This document shows positions 31,340 to 42,144 of a stretch of 64,000 nucleotides of DNA, in pieces. Below the pieces are notes generated by a model. It did not search any database. It was not told the DNA's origin and saw only the letters and a list, made by a program, of their open reading frames with translations. Origin of the DNA: Vreelandella lionensis (lineage in GTDB: Bacteria; Pseudomonadota; Gammaproteobacteria; Pseudomonadales; Halomonadaceae); the NCBI RefSeq assembly GCF_002087295.1, contig NZ_MWVI01000012.1, forward strand, positions 16,033 to 80,032. Direction: 5' to 3'. Position 1 is the first letter of the stretch. Every line of letters begins with the position of its first letter. The position numbers and the translations under genes are program-made.

Positions 31340-31964
31340 TTACACGCTGGCGTGACGCAACTGCTGCCAGCGCTGCCAATCTTCGGGGCGGTCGATGTCC
31401 CACATGGTATCTGGGTAGGCCGGCTTCCAGGCCCAGCGCCGCCAGGCGCGCTTGCGTCACGCTCAATACCTGTTCGGTGCCCCAGGGAATGTCTTCAAAC
31501 AGGCTGGGGTGATCCTGGTGGCTGCCAATCAGCCCGTAGCCGCCATCCTCAGCCGGTAGAATTACCACGGCAAAGGTGCTCAAGGCTGCTCGGCAGCGTT
31601 TGAGCATGGCGCTGGTAATGCTGGGGCAGTCGGTGCCCATCACCATGGCGGGGCCGTCGGTGCTGTTCAGTGCATGGCGAACGCGCCTGCCCACATCGCC
31701 CTGCTCTTGGGCGGCCAAGGCCATGCCGTGTTGGGCCTGAAGCTCTAAAAATAGCGGGTGGTGGGGGTCTAACGAGGTCCACAGCGTGACATTCTCCGCC
31801 CCCAGCGCTTCGCAGCCGGGGGCAACACAGTTGCGCACCATGGCGGCGTGGGCTTCGGCGGCGCCCTCTGCGCCCAAGCAGGGGATCAAACGCGTCTTGG
31901 CCTGCCCCGGCAGCGGCGCTTTGGCCAGCAGGTGCAGGTGGGGCGCGGCGAGCTTAACGTGCAT
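31340..31964 (-). CDS. TIGR04282/DUF2064-type transferase (one frameshift)
   Basis: GT-A-like nucleotidyl/glycosyl transferase family, in databases named rSAM/selenodomain-associated transferase 1. Visible features are the N-terminal nucleotide loop AKAPLPGQAKTRLIPCLG, VMGTDCPSIT (DxD-like site) and ILPAEDGGYGLIG. Removing one base at 31418-31423 restores the C-terminus DTMWDIDRPEDWQRWQ and a TAA at 31340-31342, giving 207 residues. Start ATG 31964 has AAGGAG seven bases upstream and lies 11 bases inside the preceding gene. No substrate is known for the family. Confidence 0.8.
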
Positions 31965-32668
31965 CGCGGTACTCCTTAGCCAATTGAGTGGCGCTGACAC
32001 CGCGCCAATAGCGGTAGCGTAGCCGCCACATGAGGCGAATGGTGGGCCAAGCGCCGAACTCGTCCCAGCGCCTGCCCGAGCTTATCACCTTCTGGCGCAG
32101 GCAGGCGGGGGGCGAATGCGCCTTCAGGCGTTTGCTGAGTTCGATGTCTTCCATCAGCGGCTGATTGGGAAAACCGCCCAGCGCGCAAAACGTATCGCGG
32201 CGCACAAAGATGCCTTGGTCAGCCGGTCGCGATACCGCTAATCCGCGAGCGCAGGTTCATCAAGCTCGCGACCACCGGCAGCCAATGGCTTCGCCCCGCG
32301 AGCTGAATATCGAATCGCCCCCAAGCGTGTTGGGCCAGCGCCTTTTGTAGATCTACCACCGCACGCTGCTCTTCGCCGGGGGGCAGTTGGGTATCGGCAT
32401 GCAAAAAAAGCAGCGCCGGGGCGTGGGCGTGCTGCGCACCCAGGTTCATTTGCCGTGCTCGTCCGGGGGCGCTGCTGAGTACCGCATCGGCCAGCGGTGC
32501 TGCGAGGGCCACGCTGGCATCGGTGCTGCCACCATCCACGACGAGGAGTTGAACGCCTGAGGCGCGCAGCGGTTGCAGCCGCGTGAGCGTTGCCTGAATA
32601 CCCGCTGCCTCATTGAGCATGGGAATGATGATGCTCAGGGACGCAGGCGCGGGGTGTGGATCAGCCAA
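31954..32668 (-). CDS. TIGR04283-type family 2 glycosyltransferase (one frameshift)
   Basis: GT2 enzyme of the rSAM/selenodomain-associated transferase 2 family: SLSIIIPMLNEAAGIQATL at the N-terminus, LLVVDGGSTDAS, then LLFLHADTQLPP (metal-binding site). The extra base at 32221 creates an in-frame TGA; removing it gives [38 protein letters not shown], matching the acceptor-site ED motif. 237 residues from TTG 32668, which overlaps the ynjD-like stop. ATG 32713 is an alternative start; neither has a strong ribosome binding site. Overlaps the TIGR04282 gene by 11 bases. Confidence 0.8.
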
Positions 32669-33296
32669 GGGCAATGATCGGCCCTCCTGCAGCGGTGGCA
32701 TCGGCTTCGTCATGGGTAACGAGCAGGGCAGGCAGGCCCGCCTCCCGCAGTTGGCCGAAGACCAGGGCGCGCATCTCTTGGCGCAGCGCCGTATCGAGTT
32801 TGGAGAAGGGTTCATCCAGCAGCACGGCGCGGGGCTGGGAGAGCAGCAAACGCATCAACGCCACCCTAGCCTGCTGCCCGCCAGAGAGCGTGGCCGGGTC
32901 GCGGGCTTCAAACCCCGCAAGTCCTACCTGCTCGAGCGCTTTGGCAATCTGTGCGCTCTTTTGCGAGCTTCGATGGGGCAGGCCAAAACGCAGGTTGCCG
33001 CCGACGCTCAAGTGGGGAAACAGCAGCGGGTCTTGAAACAGCAGGCCAACGCCGCGCTGCTCGGCGGGCAGGCTGAGTACGTCGGTGTCGCCAAGGCGAA
33101 CCTGCCCTTGGGCGGTGAACGTGCTCTGTAAAAAGCCGGCGATAAAGGCCAGCAGTGTCGATTTGCCGGAACCCGAGGGGCCCATCACGGTGAGCACGTC
33201 GCCGGGGGCCACCGTGGCGTCCACATGCAGTAGCGGGCGGCCAGCTAAGTGAATGCTTACTTGCTCTAGGGTCAGGGCATTGGCAGCGTTATTCAC
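32661..33296 (-). CDS. ynjD: YnjD-like ABC transporter ATPase
   Basis: ATP-binding subunit of an importer. Walker A GPSGSGKST, Q-loop FQDPLLF, signature LSGGQQARVALMR, Walker B AVLLDEPFSKLD and H-loop VTHDEADA are all present in 211 residues. Most similar in memory to E. coli YnjD (217 residues), with the same short C-terminus. Start GTG 33296 follows AAGGAA. It lies between the permease and the two transferase genes. Confidence 0.87.
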   Translation of the reverse strand: MNNAANALTLEQVSIHLAGRPLLHVDATVAPGDVLTVMGPSGSGKSTLLAFIAGFLQSTFTAQGQVRLGDTDVLSLPAEQRGVGLLFQDPLLFPHLSVGGNLRFGLPHRSSQKSAQIAKALEQVGLAGFEARDPATLSGGQQARVALMRLLLSQPRAVLLDEPFSKLDTALRQEMRALVFGQLREAGLPALLVTHDEADATAAGGPIIALG

Positions 33297-33320
33297 GGGG
33301 TTCCTTATCCACAGGGCGTC

Positions 33321-35008
33321 TTAACCTTGGCGTTGAACGTTGAGAGGGGCACGGCGTGGAGCGCCTAGCCACCGGGGCAGGGCGACGGCGGCCATAAAGC
33401 CTACAAGCGGCAGGCCCGCTTGCACCAGCGCCCACACGCCGATTAAGCGGCGGTTTCCTCCAGAGGCCAGCGCCACGGCTTCAGTGGTCACTGTTGGTAC
33501 TCTGCCTGCGCCTAATAGTTGGGTGGGTAAATATTGGCCAATACTCACCGCCAAACCCACCGCCACGGCGGTAAGCAGCGGGGCGAGTAGGAGCGGCAGC
33601 CGCACGCGCCAAAACGCCCGGCGGCGCGAGACGCCCAGCGACTGCGCAATGTAGAGCCAGCGAGGATCTAAGCGGCGGTAGGCCTCGGCTAGCGAGAGAT
33701 ACACATAAGGCAGCACGAACAGCAGGTGGCCCGCCACCACCAGCGCCAGCTGGGGGCGAATGCCCAGGCGCTCGGCGGCCACCACTAAGCCATATAAAAA
33801 TGCGATTTGCGGCACCAGCAGCGGCAAGTAGAGCAGCCAGAGCGAACGGGTAGGGTGAATCTGCTGGCGCTGCTCGTTTTCAAGAGTGGCGACGACCAAC
33901 ACGGCCGCCAAGCCGGTCGAGAGCAGCGCAACCAGCGCGGTATTCACCAGCGGCCCGGCCAGCATGTCGGCGCTGCGCTGCCAGTGGTCGAAGGTAAACG
34001 ACTGCGGCAGCAGCTCAGGAAAACGCCAAAACCCGGCCACCGAGAAAAGCCCTAACCCGATCAGCGCGGCCAGCGCGGCTAGGCTTGCCAGGGTTAGCCC
34101 CGCTCGGCCTGTTACGGTGAAGAGGGCCTCTCCCCGCTGCCGGTCGCCGTTGGTCAGCCAGCGCTGGCTAAGCCTGCGGGCTAGCTGCTCTAACAGCCAC
34201 CAGCTCAGCAGTGCGGCCAGCGTCACGCGCAGTTGCAGCACCGCGGCGGCAGATGCCATAAAGCGGTGGGTGATGTCCGGGTCGCTAAACCAGCCAAGAA
34301 TCGAGACGCTCAAGGTGGGCGGCAAGCGTGGCCCCAAAATCAGCGCCATATCCACCACCGACGTGGCGTAGGCAATGACCGCGTAGATGGGTAGGCGTAT
34401 CAATGGATAGAGCGAAGGAAGCACTACTTTGAGCCAGGCAAGCGTGGGCGAATAGCCCAGCGACCGCGCCAGTCGCAGGCGCTGTTCCGCCTGTAATTGG
34501 GGCAGCGCCGCCAGGCTCATCAACAAGAGAAACGGGGCTTCTTTGAGTACCAGGCCAAAGGTGAGCGCCAACCCCCAGGGGTCGTTGACGATCAGCGCAT
34601 CTGGGGGTGCTTCCCAGCCGGAGAGCCAAGGGGAGATGAGCCGTGCCATCAGCCCGGAAGGCGCGATCAAGAACGCAAAGCCGAACGCCACCGCCGCGTG
34701 GGGGATCGCCAGCAGGGGCGATACCAAGCGGCGTAGGCTGCGGTCCAGCCAAGTGCCTTGGCTGGCGGCTAAAAACAGCACGACGATCAGCAGCGCCAGC
34801 GCCGTACTGGCCAAGCCGCTGGCAAAACTCACCGCCACCGAGCGGCCAAGCCCCGGCTGGGCGAACAGCATTTGCCAAGCGGAGAGATTGGCCTGCTCGC
34901 TCCCCATACCGGCAGGTAGCCAAACGCAGGCAGCAGCACCATGCCAAGCCCTGCGGTGACGGGCATCACCAGCAGGGCAATGATCACAATAGGCGCTAGC
35001 CGCAGCAT
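33321..35008 (-). CDS. ynjC: YnjC-like ABC transporter permease, duplicated type (one frameshift)
   Basis: Inner membrane permease of 562 residues with two copies of the binding-protein-dependent transport domain, as in YnjC (511 residues) and other iron/thiamine-type fused permeases. EAA-like loops are in LARSLGYSPTLAWLKVVLP and IAQSLGVSRRRAFWRVRLP. One base is missing near 34907; restoring it joins the N-terminal helix MLRLAPIVIIALLVMPVTAG to the rest. It follows the binding protein gene after 36 bases. Confidence 0.87.
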
Positions 35009-35044
35009 GGTTCAGTGAGTCGCATGCGGGTGTAAGTCGTGCGT

Positions 35045-36262
35045 TTAGTTGACACCGTAACGCTCAAGCCAAGCATCCTGTAGGGCGTTCATCCAACTGG
35101 GGTGGGGTTCGGCGAGGGTTTGCGAGAGCGCATCGGCGGGCCGCGCTGCTGGGTGGCTCTCGCCCTGCTCGAAGAGCGCTTGGTCGCTCGGCTCAAGCTG
35201 CTGGATCGCTAACACGCTGCGGTCGCCCCACATGCTGAGCGACTGCTTCTGGGCTTGCGCTTCCGGGGAGAGCAGGAAGTTGGCTAGCGCCATTGCACCC
35301 GCTTTATGGGGTGAGTTGTAGGGAATCGCCACGAAGTGCACATTGCCCAGGGTGCCGCCTTCCAGCACATAGCTACGCACGCTTTCCGGCAGCTCATACT
35401 CCATCACCGCCACGGCGGCATCGGTGGGGTAGAACGAGAAAGCGAGGCTGAGTTCGCCGTCGCTCATTAGCGTACGAAGGTTGGGGCCGGATTCGGGAAA
35501 GCTACGGCCGCTGCGCCATAAATGTGGGTGAAGCTCGTCCAAGTAAGCCCACAGCGGTGCGGTGATCTCCTCGAAATCGGCGTCTTCGACCGGCGCGTAA
35601 AGCGCTTCATCTTGATCGGTCAGTTCGATCAGTGCCTGCTTGAGGAACGTGCTGCCAGTGAAATCGGGGATACGCGGATAGCTGAACTGGCCGGGATGCT
35701 CTTTGGCCCAGGCGAGTAGTGCCTCAATGCTTTGAGGCGGCGTGTCGGTTTGGGCACTGTCGTAGTAGAAGGTGATTTGCGCCTTGCCCCAGGGGGACTC
35801 GTAGCCCTCGGTGGGCAGGGTGAAGTCGGTGACGACTTCGAGATTCTCGTCAGGATAGGTGAGGGCGAAGTTCGGCAGCGATTCCGCAAAAGGCCCAAAC
35901 AGCAGGTCTTGCTCGCGCATGGCGGCGAAGTTTTCGCCGTTGATCCAAATCAAGTCGATGCTGCCCTCGCTGTCGTTACCCGCCTGCTGCTCACCCAGCA
36001 CCCGCGCCACGGCGCTGCTGGTATCGTCGAGTTTCACGTGCTCCACGCGAACGCCATAGCTCTCCTGCATCTGCTCTGCGACCCAGGCAATGTAGCGATT
36101 GGTGCGTGCATCGCCGCCCCAGGCATTCCAGTACACGGTTTGGCCATTGGCGGCGTCCAGTACGCTCTCCCACTCTTGCGGGTCGGGAGCGGCGACCGCA
36201 GGGGCGGTGAAGGTGACTAGAGCAAGCGCCACGGCGGTGGCCAGAGCAGAGCGTGGTTTCAT
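35045..36262 (-). CDS. ynjB: YnjB-like ABC transporter substrate-binding protein
   Basis: Periplasmic solute-binding protein, 405 residues. A signal peptide (MKPRSALATAVALALVTFTAPAVAA) precedes QTVYWNAWGGDARTNRYIAWVAEQM, the family N-terminal signature, then SIDLIWINGENFAAMRE, SPWGKAQITFYYD and SGPNLRTLMSDGELSLAFSF. Start ATG 36262 has GAGG six bases upstream; an ATG four codons earlier lacks it. E. coli YnjB is 388 residues and its ligand is not established. Intact. Confidence 0.88.
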   Translation of the reverse strand: MKPRSALATAVALALVTFTAPAVAAPDPQEWESVLDAANGQTVYWNAWGGDARTNRYIAWVAEQMQESYGVRVEHVKLDDTSSAVARVLGEQQAGNDSEGSIDLIWINGENFAAMREQDLLFGPFAESLPNFALTYPDENLEVVTDFTLPTEGYESPWGKAQITFYYDSAQTDTPPQSIEALLAWAKEHPGQFSYPRIPDFTGSTFLKQALIELTDQDEALYAPVEDADFEEITAPLWAYLDELHPHLWRSGRSFPESGPNLRTLMSDGELSLAFSFYPTDAAVAVMEYELPESVRSYVLEGGTLGNVHFVAIPYNSPHKAGAMALANFLLSPEAQAQKQSLSMWGDRSVLAIQQLEPSDQALFEQGESHPAARPADALSQTLAEPHPSWMNALQDAWLERYGVN

Positions 36263-36286
36263 CGCACACCTCATTAAATCAGTTGG

Positions 36287-37336
36287 TTATAGAGCGGTTT
36301 GTAGGCACTGAAGTTCACTGTGGACGTGTTCGATAATGGGCAGCGAGAGGTAGTGCTCGACACGGTCGCGCACGTGGTCGATCACGACCGCATCGGTCAG
36401 CTCGGCCGACCAATCCTCGCCCCGGCGCTCGTCATCCTGGCGATGCAGGTGCTGAGCGCGCCACTTGGCACACCAGGTGAGCGACCACAGCCAGGTGGCG
36501 CGTCGGCAAGCAATCAGCGTATCGACACTTGGCAACGTAATCTCAGGCGCTGTGGCCATCGCAGCCTGCCAGCGACGATAGAACCCAACGACATCATCCA
36601 GGCTGAGTACCGCTTGGCTGTTGAGGTCCCAAGTGGTCGAGGTGTAGAGCGAGGTGTGGGCCAAATCGATGCCCGGCAGGCCATAGCGACACTTCTCGAG
36701 ATCCACCAGCACCGCCCGGCCATCGTCGGTGATTAAAAAGTTGCCGGGGTGCGTATCGAAGCTGATCAGCGTAGGAGCGGCGTCGTCCAGCGTGCGGGGC
36801 AGTAAATCCAGCTCCTGCTGAATACGCAGGTGAATGCCGCTGGGAAGCTGGGCATCGCTCAACCACTGGGCCTGCTGAGACACTTCCTCCACCATGGCCT
36901 GCCAAGGTGATTTGGGGGCCAGCAGCGGCGGGCGTTGGCGAGGCAGCGGCTGGCGGTGCAGGCTGGCGAGTGTGTCGGCAATGGCAGGCAGGTCCTGGGG
37001 GAGTTCGGCCAAGCGTCCGCGAATCGCCTCGACCAGCAGCGCGCCGCGTGGCACCGCTTCGCTGGGCGGCAGTACACCGTGTAGGCGTGGCGTGTGCCCG
37101 CCTTGGCTGGCCCGTTCGTAGCAGGCGGCCTGATACGTCAAGTTTTCCGCTGGCGGCAGGTTCATCTGGCTCTGCTTGGGCAGTCGCGCCACCCAGTCGT
37201 CCCCTTCGCGGTGAATCCACACGTGGTCATGGGCCAGGCCGGTATCGGCCATGGGCGACAGCGATTGGTAGTCGATCTCCGCTTGCTGCAGGGTCGTGTC
37301 TAATGCCTGCAGTTGAGCCTCAGAGAGTGTGGACAT
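36287..37336 (-). CDS. APH/choline-kinase-like phosphotransferase
   Basis: Kinase-fold protein of 349 residues, first gene of the importer cluster and 24 bases before ynjB. The Brenner-type motif reads SFDTHPGNFLI, keeping the catalytic Asp and the Asn but with SFD instead of HGD. The second metal Asp is in VLVDLEKCRYG. The N-terminal lobe has HVWIHREGDDWVARLPKQSQ. Start ATG 37336 gives MSTLSEAQLQALD. Relatives phosphorylate choline, ethanolamine, thiamine, sugars or drugs. Position suggests it phosphorylates the imported substrate; that is inference. Confidence 0.75.
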   Translation of the reverse strand: MSTLSEAQLQALDTTLQQAEIDYQSLSPMADTGLAHDHVWIHREGDDWVARLPKQSQMNLPPAENLTYQAACYERASQGGHTPRLHGVLPPSEAVPRGALLVEAIRGRLAELPQDLPAIADTLASLHRQPLPRQRPPLLAPKSPWQAMVEEVSQQAQWLSDAQLPSGIHLRIQQELDLLPRTLDDAAPTLISFDTHPGNFLITDDGRAVLVDLEKCRYGLPGIDLAHTSLYTSTTWDLNSQAVLSLDDVVGFYRRWQAAMATAPEITLPSVDTLIACRRATWLWSLTWCAKWRAQHLHRQDDERRGEDWSAELTDAVVIDHVRDRVEHYLSLPIIEHVHSELQCLQTAL

Positions 37337-37493
37337 AGCGCATTCCGTAGTGTGAGAAACGGTAGCCGAATTAACGATGGCTGAACCTTTGGTGTTGCCA
37401 TTCAGTGGCAGAATCATGACCAACCTTACACGGTTCATCATAAAAAACGATGACGCTGCGCGCAGCGGCTGGGATTGCGAAGCGCATTAACGA

Positions 37494-37519
37494 CAACGGC
37501 ACCCCAGGGGGTGCCGTTG
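37494..37519 (-). terminator. Stem-loop after valS
   Basis: Perfect 12-bp inverted repeat CAACGGCACCCC / GGGGTGCCGTTG with a 2-base centre, 22 bases after the valS stop on the minus strand. There is no clear U-run, so termination strength is uncertain. Confidence 0.55.
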
Positions 37520-37541
37520 AACTACTGCCGTTAGCGCTGAC

Positions 37542-40388
37542 TTACATTGCGGCGATCTTCGCCTGCTGCTCTTCGAGTAGCTTTTTGGCGGACTGGAATT
37601 CCGCCAGTTTGCCGCGCTCTTTCTCGATCACGGCGTCGGGGGCTTTGGCGATAAAGCCTTCATTGCCCAGCTTCTTCTCGATGCCACCGATGAGCTTGTC
37701 CTGTTTCTCGATCTCTTTGGCGAGGCGAGCAAGCTCCGCGTCTTTATCGATCAGGTCCGCCATCGGCACCAGGACTTCCATATCGCCGACCAGCTGCGTG
37801 GCTGAAAGCGGGGCGTCTTCTGGGTTGGCTAGCCACGTCACGCTTTCCAGTTTCGCTAGCTTGGCCAGGAAGCGGCGGTTCTGTTCCAGGCGCTCGGCAT
37901 CTTCGGGCTGGCCTTTGGTCAGCAGCACATCCAGCGGCTTACCGGGGGCGATGTTCATCTCGGCGCGGATGTTGCGCACCGCGATGATCACGCCTTTCAG
38001 CCACTCGATGTCGCGGGTGGCCTGCTCGTCGATCTTGCTCTCGTCGGCTTCCGGCCACGCTTGATGCATGATGGAGGCATCGTCGCCCACAATAGGTGCC
38101 CGCCAGCGGTGCCACGCGCTGCCAAATCTCTTCAGAGATATAGGGCATCATCGGGTGAGCCAGGCGCAGAATGGTTTCTAGTACCCGCACCAGGGTGCGG
38201 CGGGTGCCGCGTTTGGCTTCGGCGCTGGCCGCTTCGTCCCACAGGACCGGCTTGGAAAGTTCCAGGTACCAGTCGCAGTACTCGTTCCAAACGAACTCGT
38301 ACAGCGCTTGGGACGCGTGGTCGAAGCGGTACTCGTCCATGGCCTTGGTGACTTGCGCTTCGGTTTTCTGTAGCTGGGAGATGATCCAGCGATCGGCTAG
38401 CGACAGCTCCACCTCTTCGCCGCTGGTGCCGCAATCTTCGCCTTCGGCATTCATCAGCACATAGCGCGAGGCGTTCCACAGCTTGTTGCAGAAGTTGCGG
38501 TAGCCGTCCAGGCGGTTCATATCAAACTTGATATCGCGCCCGGTGGTGGCCTGGGAAAGGAACGTAAAGCGCAGCGCATCGGTGCCGTGGGGCTCGATGC
38601 CGTCTTTAAATTCTTCTTTGGTGGCTTTGGCAATCGCTTTGGCCTGCTTGGGCTGCATCATGTTGCCGGTGCGTTTTTCCAGCAGGTCATCCAGCGTGAT
38701 GCCATCGATCAGGTCGATAGGGTCCAGCACGTTGCCCTTGGATTTGGACATCTTCTGACCCTGGCCGTCGCGCACCAGGCCATGTACGTAAACGGTTTTG
38801 AAGGGCACTTCGCCAGTGAATTTCAGCGTCATCATGATCATCCGGGCGACCCAGAAGAAGATGATGTCAAACCCCGTTACCAGTACGCTGGAGGGGTGGA
38901 AGGTTTCCAGCTCCGGGGTTTTTTCCGGCCAGCCCAGGGTGCCAAATGTCCACAGGCCCGAGCTGAACCAGGTGTCCAGCACGTCTTCGTCTTGGGTCAG
39001 CGCCACGTCAGCGCCCAGGCCATGCTTCTCGCGGGCTTCCTCTTCGCTTCTGGCCACGTAAACATTGCCGTCGGCGTCGTACCAAGCCGGAATGCGGTGG
39101 CCCCACCACAGCTGGCGAGAAATACACCAGTCCTGCAGGTCGCGCATCCAGGCGAAGTACATGTTCTCGTAGTTCTTTGGCACGAACTGAATGTCGCCGT
39201 TCTCCACCGCCTCGATGGCGGGCTTGGCGAGGCTCTCTACGGCCACGAACCACTGATCAGTGAGCAGCGGCTCGATGACATCGCCGGAGCGGTCGCCGTA
39301 GGGCAGGGTGTTGTTAACGCTCTCTACCTGCACCAGCAGGCCGAGGGCATCCATATCGGCGACGATCTGCTTGCGTGCTTCGAAACGATCCAAGCCGCGT
39401 ATTTGGCCGGCAGGCTGGCGTCTTCATCGGGCTGCGGCTGACCTTTTAGGTCGAAGATTTCCGCCTGTTCAAGAATCGTCGCATCTTTGGTGAAGACGTT
39501 GATCAGCAGATGGTTCTGGCGCTTGCCGACTTCGTAGTCGTTGAAGTCGTGGGCCGGGGTGATCTTCACGCAGCCGGAGCCTTTCTCCATATCGGCGTGC
39601 TCGTCCGCCACGATAGGAATACGGCGACCCACCAGCGGCAGTTCGATGAATTTGCCCACCAAGGAGGCGTAGCGCGGGTCTTCCGGGTTAACCGCCACGC
39701 CGGTATCGCCCAGCAGGGTTTCGGGGCGGGTGGTGGCGACCACCACGTAATCGTTACCGTCGTCGGTTTTGACGCCGTCGGCCAGCGGGTAGCGGAAGTG
39801 CCAGAAGCTGCCCTGCTGCTCTTTGTTTTCCACTTCCAGGTCGGAAATGGCGGTGTGCAGGGTAGGGTCCCAGTTCACCAAGCGCTTGCCGCGATAGATC
39901 AGCTTCTCTTCATGCAGGCGCACGAAGACTTCCTGAACCGCTTTATAGAAGCCGTCGTCCATGGTGAAGCGTTCGCGGCTCCAGTCTACGCTGGCGCCCA
40001 TGCGGCGCAGCTGGCGGGTAATGTGGCCACCGGACTCTTCCTTCCACTCCCACACTTTATCGATGAACGCCTCGCGGCCGAGATCGTGGCGGGTTTTGCC
40101 CTCTTCGGCGGCAATCTTACGCTCCACCAGCATCTGCGTGGCGATACCGGCGTGGTCGGTGCCTACCTGCCATAGGGTGTTGTTGCCCTGCATTCGCTTC
40201 CAGCGCGTCAGGGTGTCCATGATGGTGTCCTGGAACGCGTGGCCCATGTGCAGGCTGCCGGTCACGTTGGGCGGCGGAATCATGATCGAGAAGGGCTTGC
40301 CGCGGCCAGACGGGGCGAAGCGGTTATCGGCTTCCCAGCGTTCGTACCAGCGGGTTTCGATCTGTTCGGGTTGGTAGGTCTTTTCCAT
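37542..40388 (-). CDS. valS: Valyl-tRNA synthetase (two frameshifts)
   Basis: Class I aminoacyl-tRNA synthetase charging tRNA-Val. The N-terminus [23 protein letters not shown]-type motif [13 protein letters not shown], editing domain (about 200-340) and KMSKSKGN are intact. A C-terminal coiled-coil arm ([27 protein letters not shown]) ends the protein. A G is missing opposite CC 39396-39397 (restores [14 protein letters not shown]) and one base is extra at 38095-38096 (restores the passage into [17 protein letters not shown]). 948 residues against 951 in E. coli. Essential; breaks are probably errors. Confidence 0.95.
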
Positions 40389-40450
40389 GGGGAGTCGGCT
40401 CACGGCTTGCAAAAAATGGGAGCAAGTATAGCGCGAACGCCCCGCGCTCG

Positions 40451-41653
40451 TCAGGGTTGTGTTGTGCGGAGATGCGTCCGTAGGTGCAATCCACGCATGG
40501 CTATCAGCCCAAGCACTGGCCCAGGTAGCAACCACCAAATCACCCAAGGCCCTTGGCTTGCCCATAGCGCCGTGACCAGCGCGATGGAGGGAATCGTGAG
40601 GCCAAAGCCAATCGCATTCATCATGGCCAGCGCCGCGCCCAGCCGCTCCGGCGGCGCGCTGGCAGACGCCAGGGCAGAGAACTGGGCAGAGTCGGCAATC
40701 ACGCTAACGCCCCATAGGGCAAGCAGCGCCAGCAGCAGCCAGGGGGAGAGGCCGCCTAGCAGCGGATAAATAAGGCACAGGGTGCCAGATACCGCCAACG
40801 CGATAAACGCGACCCGCGCGCTACCGATACGTCGGCTCCACCAGCCTGCCCATACGCAGCCGGGAAGCCCCAAGGCGATGACCGCAAAGCTTAGCCACGG
40901 CTGCAGGCCCGGGGCCGCGCCTAAGCGTTCCAGCTCTCTGGCGACCAAAAAGGGCACCAGCGCCCAGAGGGCGTAAAGCTCCCAGCAGTGGCCAAAGTAC
41001 CCTAGCGCGGCGGCGCGGAAGTTCTTTTGCTTAAATGCGGCAAGCCCCGCCCAGGGCCGCCCGCCGTTGGCCTTAGCCGGAAGGTGTGGCCCAACGCCGA
41101 GTTGGAAAATCATCAGCGCAGCCAATAGGGCGAGGGCAGAGGCCAACAGCAGCGGCCACTGCCAAGGCAGGTGTAGGGTAAGGCCACGCAGCAGGTGCGG
41201 CGAAGCAATGCCGAGGGTGAGCATACCGACCAGCCAGCCAAGCGTCGAGCCTGCGTGAGTGGGTGTCCAGCTCACCACCAGCTTCATGCCCAGCGGATAA
41301 ATGCCCGCCAGACAAAGCCCGACTAAAAAACGTGCCACTGCCGCCAAGGTGACGCTATCTGCGACGCTAATAAAGGCCGCGTTAATCAGCGCGCCAAGTA
41401 CAGCAGACATCGCAAACAGGTGGCTGGCGCGCACGCGGTCGGCCAAGCCAGTGGTCGCAATCAGCAGGGTGCCGGTAATAAACCCCGCCTGCACGGAGAT
41501 GGTGAGCAGCCCGAGGTCGCTCTCGCTAAGGCCTACGGCGTCCTGCAGCGCTAAGCCGACACCGTTAACGCTAAACCATAGCGAGGTGCCAAACAGCTGG
41601 GCGATGACGATGACCGCTAGCGGCGTGCGGGCTAGAAAGGTATGGGAAAGCAT
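40451..41653 (-). CDS. Major facilitator superfamily transporter
   Basis: About 400 residues with 12 hydrophobic segments. An MFS loop follows TM2 ([13 protein letters not shown]), a weak form of the consensus. Similar to YbjJ/CynX-like efflux or uptake carriers but the substrate cannot be told. Start ATG 41653 ([12 protein letters not shown]) or ATG 41665. It lies between holC and valS, which are usually adjacent, so it appears inserted into the pepA-holC-valS order. Intact. Confidence 0.75.
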   Translation of the reverse strand: MLSHTFLARTPLAVIVIAQLFGTSLWFSVNGVGLALQDAVGLSESDLGLLTISVQAGFITGTLLIATTGLADRVRASHLFAMSAVLGALINAAFISVADSVTLAAVARFLVGLCLAGIYPLGMKLVVSWTPTHAGSTLGWLVGMLTLGIASPHLLRGLTLHLPWQWPLLLASALALLAALMIFQLGVGPHLPAKANGGRPWAGLAAFKQKNFRAAALGYFGHCWELYALWALVPFLVARELERLGAAPGLQPWLSFAVIALGLPGCVWAGWWSRRIGSARVAFIALAVSGTLCLIYPLLGGLSPWLLLALLALWGVSVIADSAQFSALASASAPPERLGAALAMMNAIGFGLTIPSIALVTALWASQGPWVIWWLLPGPVLGLIAMRGLHLRTHLRTTQP

Positions 41654-41712
41654 AGGCAATCTCATCCATTGAGTTGTTGTTATGGGGCTTGGGACGTTTA
41701 ACGTGCAGAGCG

Positions 41713-42144
41713 CTACCCCAGCTTATGCGGCACGACCTCATGCCCAAGCGCCTTGTAGCGCTGCCAGCAGGCGCGTTTAGCGACCAGCACGTGTTGGTGT
41801 TGGTTGATGATCTCGGCAATTCGGGCGAAGTGCTCAATACCATCGGGAATATCGGGGTGTAGATTAAGCAGCGCCGTCTCTTCAGTGGGCACCGGTAGCT
41901 GCTGCCAGCCTAGTGTGATGGGCACACTGTCGGCTAGCTCGCTATCTTCCAATGCATGGGGCAGGTAAGCATCATCGCGGAACTGCCACAGCGCTTCGTC
42001 GGCCTGTTCGGCCAGCGCTTTGTCTTCGCAGTGCAGGTGCAGTCGATACCCTTTGCGGTGGATCGTCTCGGCGAGCTTGCAGGCGAACTGTAAACGCGCT
42101 TCAAGGGTGGTATCGGGCAGAATATAAAAATCGATGCGTGCCAT
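41713..42144 (-). CDS. holC: DNA polymerase III chi subunit
   Basis: Clamp-loader accessory subunit that binds SSB and HolD. 143 residues starting MARIDFYILPDTTLEARLQFACKLAETIHRKGYRLHLHC, with LADSVPITLGWQQLP and the C-terminal GIEHFARIAEIINQ segment, all typical of HolC. A longer frame upstream to 42189 overlaps nothing conserved. Between the aminotransferase and MFS genes. Confidence 0.92.
   Translation of the reverse strand: MARIDFYILPDTTLEARLQFACKLAETIHRKGYRLHLHCEDKALAEQADEALWQFRDDAYLPHALEDSELADSVPITLGWQQLPVPTEETALLNLHPDIPDGIEHFARIAEIINQHQHVLVAKRACWQRYKALGHEVVPHKLG

Noticed and set aside
32200..32240. In-frame TGA in the selenodomain-associated glycosyltransferase as a selenocysteine codon
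   Set aside because: Reading through in the same frame (PRHLC...) gives no family similarity. Removing one base gives the exact family continuation [18 protein letters not shown], so it is an indel.
38587..39441. 284-codon plus-strand frame antisense to valS
   Set aside because: It lies wholly opposite a strongly conserved valS segment and its composition mirrors it; no start signal or family.
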